In this document: positions 59,102-64,000 of the stretch, piece by piece
How the letters are laid out: each line of letters begins with the position of its first letter
Numbering within the stretch: the first letter of the stretch is position 1
Source: VXOZ01 sp965220045
GTDB lineage: Bacteria; Chloroflexota; UBA11872; VXOZ01
Direction: 5' to 3'
Length of the DNA: 64,000 nucleotides
Assembly (NCBI GenBank): GCA_965220045.1
Contig: OZ244803.1
Location: 930,001-994,000 of the forward strand
Notes under the pieces: generated by a model
Seen by the model: the letters and a program-made list of their open reading frames with translations, nothing else
Databases searched by the model: none
Told to the model about the DNA's origin: nothing
Position numbers and translations under genes: made by a program

Positions 59102-61327
59102 GTGAGTTCGTGCATGGTTGTCTTTGATACATTACCACCCGAAATCGAGGCCCAGTGGCGGGACTTGGTTATGCCGGACGAGGAGACACTCCTCGTTGCA
59201 ATGTCGGACATCCGGCATGACGGCCACTTTGGCGTGCGTTGGATAGTGCTTACCAATAGGCGCGTGGTGGTGCTCTCCGACCAGGCGCCGGGTGTTGACG
59301 GCCAGGTGAGTATTGACTTTGCCGAGATCTCGGACGCGCGCGCGGAGCCGCTGGTCGGCGGCGGCCGGCTTGAAGTAAGGCGAAACGGTTACTTCACGCC
59401 CATTGTCGAATACTCTAGCTCCCTGGGCGCCAAGTTCACGGAAATCGCGCGCGGCATCCAGCAGCTTGCCAAAGACGAGCCCTTTGCCGTAACGACGGAC
59501 ATACCCCGCGCCCGCTGCCAGAAGTGCCAGGCGCTCCTGCCGGACCGGGAACGCAACTGTCCTCGCTGTGTACGCAAGATGGCGGTCTTGCTGCGTATTG
59601 CCAGCTATCTCAAGCCGTATAAGCCTCTGGCGGCTGTGCTCATTCTCGCCACCTTGGGTCGCGCGCTGCTGCAATTGACGCCGCCCCTCATTACGAGAAT
59701 CATGATCGATGATGTCTTGGTGCCCAGAGAGAACTTTGCCTTGCTGGCCTGGCTCGTGGCAGCGCTTGTGGGTGTAAATTTGGCGACCGGCGGGCTCGAG
59801 GTAGCGGGAAGTTGGGTTGGCGCGTGGCTGAGCACGCGGGTGATTGCCAACATGCGCGCGCAGCTCTACCAGGTCTTAGAACGCATGTCGTTGACGTTTC
59901 ACAACCGCAAGGGACAGGGAAACTTGCTTTCTCTTGTCACGCGGGACACGGAGAGCCTGAATTACTTTCTCATTGACGGCGCACCGTACCTGGTCGTCAA
60001 TAGTGTGATGCTTTTTGGCGTGCTCACAATCCTCCTCTTGATGAGTTGGCAGGTCACCCTTCTCGTCTTATTGCCGGTGCCGTTCGTCGTGCTGGGAGGT
60101 ACAGCGCTGGTAAAGCGGATGCGCGTGCTCTGGTCGCGGGTTTCTCAGAATTGGGCGCTCTTGCACGGCCAACTGAACGAATCGCTCTTGGGAATTCGGG
60201 TGGCAAAGGCCTTTGCGCAGGAAGAGGCAGAAATCGGGCGTTTCGAACGCCGCAATGAAGCGGTTGCGCGCGCGACCGTCCGCGAGGCCCGGTTCTGGGA
60301 TAGCTCCTTTGCCGTGCTGAATTTCGTCACCGGCGCGGGTGTATTCATCGCTTGGTTTGCCGGGGGAAGCGCGGTCCTCGGCGGCGCTTTGTCGCTAGGC
60401 GATCTTATGGCATTCATTCAATTGCTGTGGATGCTCTACGGTCCCTTGCAGTGGTTCAACCGCATCTACAATTGGATGTCGCGAGCGTTGGTGGGTGCCG
60501 ACCGCATTTTCGACGTCATGGATACGCCGACTGAACCCTATGCACAACCGGGGAAACTGACTCCCCGTCCCTTGCGGGGCGAGGTGGAGTTTCGCGAGGT
60601 GACGTTTGGCTACGACAAGACGAAACCCGTTCTCAAGAAAGTAGACTTGTACGTTCACCCCGGTGAAATGATCGGGTTGGTGGGCAAGTCTGGGGCAGGC
60701 AAAAGCACCACGGCGCACTTGGTGTGCCGCTTCTACGAGGCCGATCACGGACAGGTGCTCATCGACGGCCACGACATTCGCGACATCGAGTTGACGTGCC
60801 TGCGCGACCAGATTGGCGTGGTGTTGCAAGAGCCCTTCCTCTTTAGCGGCACTATCTTGGAGAATATTCGCTATGCGAAGCCGGAGGCGGCTTTGCCGGA
60901 AGTCATCGCGGCGGCACGGGCGGCGAACGCGCACGACTTCATTGTCGCCAAGCCGGAGGGCTACGACTCCCTGGTGGGAGAGCGCGGCAATCGCCTGTCA
61001 GTGGGAGAGAAGCAACGTGTCTCCATTGCGCGCGCGGTTCTCAAAGACCCGCGCATCCTCATCCTCGACGAGGCGACCGCTTCCGTAGACACCGAGACGG
61101 AGTTCGCTATTCAACAGGCCATCAGTCGCTTGATCAAGGGCCGTACGACCTTCGCGATCGCGCACCGGCTCTCCACGCTGCGCAACGCGGACCGGCTTGT
61201 CGTTATGGATGAAGGGACAGTCGCTGAGATTGGCACCCACGACGAACTCTTGGCGAAGCGCGGCATATACTACAAGCTGGTGGAGATGCAGCGTACGGTA
61301 TCACGCCTCAGAGCGGTCGAACGTTAG
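59102..61327 (+). CDS. ABC exporter with N-terminal extra domain and zinc ribbon
   Basis: 741 residues from GTG 59102 (ATG 59114 is an alternative). Residues 1-130 form a soluble, beta-rich PH-like domain (VRWIVLTNRRVVVLSD, RRNGYFTPIVEYSSSLGAKF). A zinc ribbon follows with C139/C142/C153/C156. Type-I exporter TM domain 165-460, NBD 490-735: Walker A GKSGAGKSTTAH, Q-loop VVLQEPFLFSG, signature RLSVGEKQRVSIAR (V in place of G), Walker B ILILDEATASVD, H-loop IAHRLST. The DUF1854 gene lies 155 bases downstream; this pair recurs across bacteria. Substrate unknown. Confidence 0.9.
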   Translation: MSSCMVVFDTLPPEIEAQWRDLVMPDEETLLVAMSDIRHDGHFGVRWIVLTNRRVVVLSDQAPGVDGQVSIDFAEISDARAEPLVGGGRLEVRRNGYFTPIVEYSSSLGAKFTEIARGIQQLAKDEPFAVTTDIPRARCQKCQALLPDRERNCPRCVRKMAVLLRIASYLKPYKPLAAVLILATLGRALLQLTPPLITRIMIDDVLVPRENFALLAWLVAALVGVNLATGGLEVAGSWVGAWLSTRVIANMRAQLYQVLERMSLTFHNRKGQGNLLSLVTRDTESLNYFLIDGAPYLVVNSVMLFGVLTILLLMSWQVTLLVLLPVPFVVLGGTALVKRMRVLWSRVSQNWALLHGQLNESLLGIRVAKAFAQEEAEIGRFERRNEAVARATVREARFWDSSFAVLNFVTGAGVFIAWFAGGSAVLGGALSLGDLMAFIQLLWMLYGPLQWFNRIYNWMSRALVGADRIFDVMDTPTEPYAQPGKLTPRPLRGEVEFREVTFGYDKTKPVLKKVDLYVHPGEMIGLVGKSGAGKSTTAHLVCRFYEADHGQVLIDGHDIRDIELTCLRDQIGVVLQEPFLFSGTILENIRYAKPEAALPEVIAAARAANAHDFIVAKPEGYDSLVGERGNRLSVGEKQRVSIARAVLKDPRILILDEATASVDTETEFAIQQAISRLIKGRTTFAIAHRLSTLRNADRLVVMDEGTVAEIGTHDELLAKRGIYYKLVEMQRTVSRLRAVER

Positions 61328-61482
61328 TTTCTTTGCGGATGAGTATGGCTGCGCAAGTGCAACCAGTCGAGGTGACATAAAGTATCGTTCGGTCTCGCCG
61401 AGGCGCGAGTCTAACGGGATGTTGTCTAGCTTGCCAAACCGATATTGAAGAGGCGCGTTAGACCCAAGTATGGAGAATGCCA

Positions 61483-62019
61483 ATGGTGGAAGATACAGCA
61501 GTCGCAGACGAGGAACTTGTGCAAATAGCCGACATTGGCGCTGGTGCGACCGATGCGGCAGAGATTCGTCTGTTCCGCGGCCCAGGCGGTGAGCTCAGGG
61601 CCGAAATCGACGAGGACTGCTGCCTTCTGCGGGGCAAGGCGGTATGGGCATTCCCGCTGTCGTTGAAGCGGTATGTATCAATTCTCGATTCGAAAGACAA
61701 GGAGTTCTGCCTCATTGAGAACCCGGATGATCTCGACGAGGAGTCACGAGGCATCCTTCTTGAGGCGTTGGACGACTACTATCGGGTCTACCGCATTCGC
61801 TCCGTGCAAGCCTACCGCAACGAGTGGCGGACGTCGTTCTGGACGGTGGAAACCGACCACGGCATTCGCGAGTTTGTTATGCGCTGGGAACTCGATACCG
61901 TCCTCTTGCCATCGGAAAACGAGATACTCATCATAGATATTGATGGGAATCGATTTCATATCCCCGACTACCGTGCCTTAGACGAAAACAGTAAGCGAGT
62001 CTTCGATCTCTTGTTCTAG
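61483..62019 (+). CDS. DUF1854 family protein, partner of the ABC exporter
   Basis: 178 residues from ATG 61483 (GGAGA seven bases upstream; ATG 61477 also in frame). FPLSLKRYVSILDSKDKEF, LIENPDDLDEESRGILLEAL and the TDHGIREFVMRWE block are typical of DUF1854. As I recall it, this family and an ABC transporter of the type upstream have been named together as cyanophycin metabolism-associated in some genomes. No cyanophycin genes are visible here, so that link is not supported locally. Confidence 0.85.
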   Translation: MVEDTAVADEELVQIADIGAGATDAAEIRLFRGPGGELRAEIDEDCCLLRGKAVWAFPLSLKRYVSILDSKDKEFCLIENPDDLDEESRGILLEALDDYYRVYRIRSVQAYRNEWRTSFWTVETDHGIREFVMRWELDTVLLPSENEILIIDIDGNRFHIPDYRALDENSKRVFDLLF

Positions 62020-62029
62020 GGAGCGTTGT

Positions 62030-62539
62030 ATGAAGCTGCTGACAATTATCCGGCATGCGAAGTCTAGCTGGAAACAGCCAGGTGTGGAGGACTTTGCGCG
62101 GCCTCTCAACGGTCGGGGCAAACGGGACGCCGCCACCATGGGTCAACGCCTGGCAGCGGCGGGCTTCCAGCCGGATCTCATCGTGTCCAGTCCAGCCAAG
62201 CGCGCGCGCAGCACGGCTACGCGGTTAAGCAAGGAGATCGGCTATCCGAAGGCGGAAATCGTGTTCGAGGAAGGCATCTACCATGCTACATCGGATAGGC
62301 TGCTGCAAATTGTCAGGAAGCTCGATGATTCTCTCGAACACGTGGCGCTGGTGGGGCACAATCCGGGATTCTCGGCGCTGAGCGGTTTGTTGTCCCGGGA
62401 CTACACTGGCGATATGCCAACGTGCGGCGTCGTGCGCCTGCAACTTGCAGTCACCTCCTGGCAGGAGGTGAGTAGGAAGTGCGGCAGGCTCCTGGACTTC
62501 GATTATCCAAAGCGGCCGCCTGACTCAGATGCTGAGTAG
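62030..62539 (+). CDS. SixA-like phosphohistidine phosphatase
   Basis: 169 residues, histidine phosphatase superfamily. RHG-type motif in TIIRHAKSSWKQP supplies the nucleophile histidine, with the SSPAKRARSTATRL arginine and the second histidine in VALVGHNPGFSAL. SixA in E. coli removes phosphate from phosphohistidine of ArcB and the nitrogen PTS. Starts 10 bases after DUF1854, probably the same transcript. Confidence 0.93.
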   Translation: MKLLTIIRHAKSSWKQPGVEDFARPLNGRGKRDAATMGQRLAAAGFQPDLIVSSPAKRARSTATRLSKEIGYPKAEIVFEEGIYHATSDRLLQIVRKLDDSLEHVALVGHNPGFSALSGLLSRDYTGDMPTCGVVRLQLAVTSWQEVSRKCGRLLDFDYPKRPPDSDAE

Positions 62540-62596
62540 ACGACGGGGAAACTGCAAGTAGGCTGCGACTCTTTGGTTGAAGTTGAATGCCGCAGT

Positions 62597-62617
62597 TCCA
62601 GGCTGCTCATGCCTGGA
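62597..62617 (+). repeat. 7-bp inverted repeat upstream of the enolase-superfamily gene
   Basis: TCCAGGC, seven-base loop, GCCTGGA, located 67 bases before the ATG of the next gene. Could be an operator or a weak terminator of the preceding transcript; no U-run. Confidence 0.4.
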
Positions 62618-62683
62618 GAGGGCTGGCATTTACCGGCAGAATGAGCCACATTTGGTGGAAGTGAAAGGGGAGGTCAATCGGCC

Positions 62684-63922
62684 ATGACGATCACAGAGGT
62701 TGAGCAGACATTACTCTTGGTGCCGTTCAACGAGCATCATGACCTGCACATGACCCGCTTGAGCGGCGATTGGCGCCTGGTGGAGGTCTGCCGCATTCAC
62801 ACGGATTCCGGGCTTACCGGCATCGGTGAAACTGTTGTGGAATACACGTGGGGCAGACCGCCGGAGGATCTCAAGGGGCGATTGGTTGGCACTGATCCCC
62901 ACCGGCACCTGTGGGACTCTTCACTTGGCGCCGGCCCGGAGATGGCACTTTGGGACTTGGCGGGCAAGGCTGCCGGTGTGCCCATTCACCGGCTCCTCGG
63001 CGAGCAGGTGCGTGCACATGTGCCCATTTCCTGGTGGTGTCTCGATATGGCGCCAGAGGAATGGGCGGCAGAGGCGCAAAAGGCGCTCGTCGGCGGCTAC
63101 ACCTCCATGAAGCTCAAGGGCCGGCCCTGGCGCGACATACATGCCCAACTGGCTGCGGTTGAAGCCGTTATTCCGAAATCAATGCACCTTGACATAGATT
63201 TCAACAGCATGCTCGTGGATGCCGGCACGGCTATCCCGCTCTTGCTGGAACTGCTTTCCTTCGTCAACGTCTCGATTTACGAGACGCCGATTCCGCAAGG
63301 AGACGTGGCAGGCAACCAACAAATCCGTCAGCATGTTCCCCGCCCGCTGGCCATGCACTATGGCACGCCGCCCATAATGACGGCGCTGCGGGACGATGTG
63401 TGCGATGGATTCGTGGTGGGCGGCGGACTGGCGAGCGTGCAGGAGTCTGGGAAGATTGCCGCCGTTGCCAATAAGCCATTTTGGTTGCAGCTTGTGGGGT
63501 TGGGGATGACAACCGCGTGGGCCGCACACCTAGGCGCCGTTCTCTCCCACGCATACTGGCCGGCGATCACGTGCATGCACATCTGGGAACACGATCTGCT
63601 AGCGGAGTCATTCGCAGTCAAGCGCGGGTACATGGACGTACCCACCGGTCCCGGTCTCGGCGTACGTCTGGATGAAGAGGCTATCGACCGCTACCGGTTG
63701 GATGGAAAAGCGACCAGACCGCGCCAACTCTTCCGCATTCAGTGGCCGGATGATTACGGAAAAGACGCCACCAGCGTCTATGCCGGCTACGAGCATGACT
63801 TGCAGCGCGGTTTTGACCTAGGCCATGACCCGCGCTTCGTGCGCGGCTCGCGCATGGACATTGAAGAAGACAACGGCTCAACCGCTTTCGCAGCGGCGTT
63901 CGCTCAAGTCAGGGAGCACTGA
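62684..63922 (+). CDS. Mandelate racemase/muconate lactonising enzyme-family protein
   Basis: 412 residues, enolase superfamily. N-terminal capping domain (LVEVCRIHTDSGLTGIGETV) and the barrel with KxK-type general base (YTSMKLKGRPW), metal aspartate in HLDIDFNSMLV, metal glutamate in SIYETPIPQGD and a third acidic position in DDVCDGFVVGGG. Paralogues of this kind are abundant in marine Chloroflexi. Likely a dehydratase or epimerase acting on a sugar acid or lactone; the exact substrate is not predictable. GGGGAGG upstream of ATG. Confidence 0.88.
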   Translation: MTITEVEQTLLLVPFNEHHDLHMTRLSGDWRLVEVCRIHTDSGLTGIGETVVEYTWGRPPEDLKGRLVGTDPHRHLWDSSLGAGPEMALWDLAGKAAGVPIHRLLGEQVRAHVPISWWCLDMAPEEWAAEAQKALVGGYTSMKLKGRPWRDIHAQLAAVEAVIPKSMHLDIDFNSMLVDAGTAIPLLLELLSFVNVSIYETPIPQGDVAGNQQIRQHVPRPLAMHYGTPPIMTALRDDVCDGFVVGGGLASVQESGKIAAVANKPFWLQLVGLGMTTAWAAHLGAVLSHAYWPAITCMHIWEHDLLAESFAVKRGYMDVPTGPGLGVRLDEEAIDRYRLDGKATRPRQLFRIQWPDDYGKDATSVYAGYEHDLQRGFDLGHDPRFVRGSRMDIEEDNGSTAFAAAFAQVREH

Positions 63923-63970
63923 GCCAAGTAACCGGGTGGGTCTGCCGACCTTAGGGGCGAACGGCGGGAG

Positions 63971-64000
63971 CTACTGGTTGGCGAAGAAGTCGGCGTTAAT
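63971..64000 (-). CDS. C-terminus of a gene running off the right edge
   Basis: On the minus strand a frame open to the window edge reads INADFFANQ and stops with TAG at 63971-63973. Ten codons are too few to identify, and the frame could be chance. If real, the gene converges on the enolase-superfamily gene. Confidence 0.3.
   Translation of the reverse strand: MNADFFANQ

Noticed and set aside
1..64000. CRISPR arrays, intact transposases, prophage genes, rRNA
   Set aside because: None seen. The baseplate-J-like gene is a cellular family, not a phage gene, by its TM anchor and neighbours.

Overview
The window reads as bacterial chromosome, moderately GC-rich, with no plasmid, phage, CRISPR array or intact insertion sequence that I can recognise. 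Gene content points to a member of the Chloroflexota, possibly a marine or sponge-associated lineage. The hints are an orphan-rich set of solute-binding lipoproteins, enolase-superfamily and TIM-barrel isomerase genes, a PHP/GHL6 pair, a membrane-anchored 'baseplate J-like' protein, and a SufCBD-Rieske-SufSU operon under an Rrf2 regulator. This placement is inference from gene content; no rRNA is present to test it.

Region by region. 1-5.1 kb, minus strand: a DUF2089 regulator with a consensus promoter and an operator-like dyad, coupled to a SHOCT-like gene cut by the window edge; then moaA, selA and a cofactor-independent phosphoglycerate mutase. 5.4-13.3 kb: an AhpE-like peroxiredoxin, a PHP-domain phosphoesterase, a divergent GHL6 glycosidase-like gene, and a KtrB/KtrA-type potassium uptake pair. 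13.4-13.8 kb: a gene-free stretch with promoter, leader hairpins, a 22-codon frame and a perfect 14-bp stem, the best candidate here for an undescribed structured RNA or mobile relic. 13.9-17.8 kb: DUF971, endonuclease III, an orphan SAF-domain protein, prfB with its programmed +1 frameshift, and mobB. 17.9-23.0 kb: the branched-chain operon ilvB-ilvN-ilvC-leuA, ending in a strong terminator. 23.3-27.9 kb: small proteins (2Fe-2S thioredoxin-like, three VOC proteins, DUF1697), a decayed DUF1801 pseudogene, dispersed palindromic repeats and tRNA-Ser(CGA). 28.2-35.4 kb: a four-gene MacAB/Lol-like export system with a very long coiled-coil adaptor, one large FtsX-type permease and two ATPases, one carrying a C-terminal AbrB-like domain.

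35.8-44.3 kb: HU, a lipoprotein phospholipase D, the Rrf2-suf iron-sulfur operon, and a previously unlisted 50-residue membrane protein on the opposite strand. 44.4-49.6 kb: a TIM-barrel epimerase behind a MerR-style promoter, tRNA-Sec (selC), another TIM-barrel protein, hisI, hisE, a third epimerase, and secG. 49.6-64 kb: two orphan solute-binding proteins, a cinA-like gene, a C39-like peptidase with TPRs, the baseplate-J-like protein, ruvX, mltG, an ABC exporter with an N-terminal extra domain and zinc ribbon followed by its DUF1854 partner, a SixA-like phosphatase and an enolase-superfamily gene.

Functional links. selA and selC show that selenocysteine is used, although selB, selD and any selenoprotein lie outside the window. 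moaA and mobB are the visible molybdenum-cofactor genes; together with selenocysteine they would fit Mo/Se oxidoreductases elsewhere in the genome. The suf operon probably supplies the many Fe-S proteins (MoaA, Nth, Rieske, 2Fe-2S protein).
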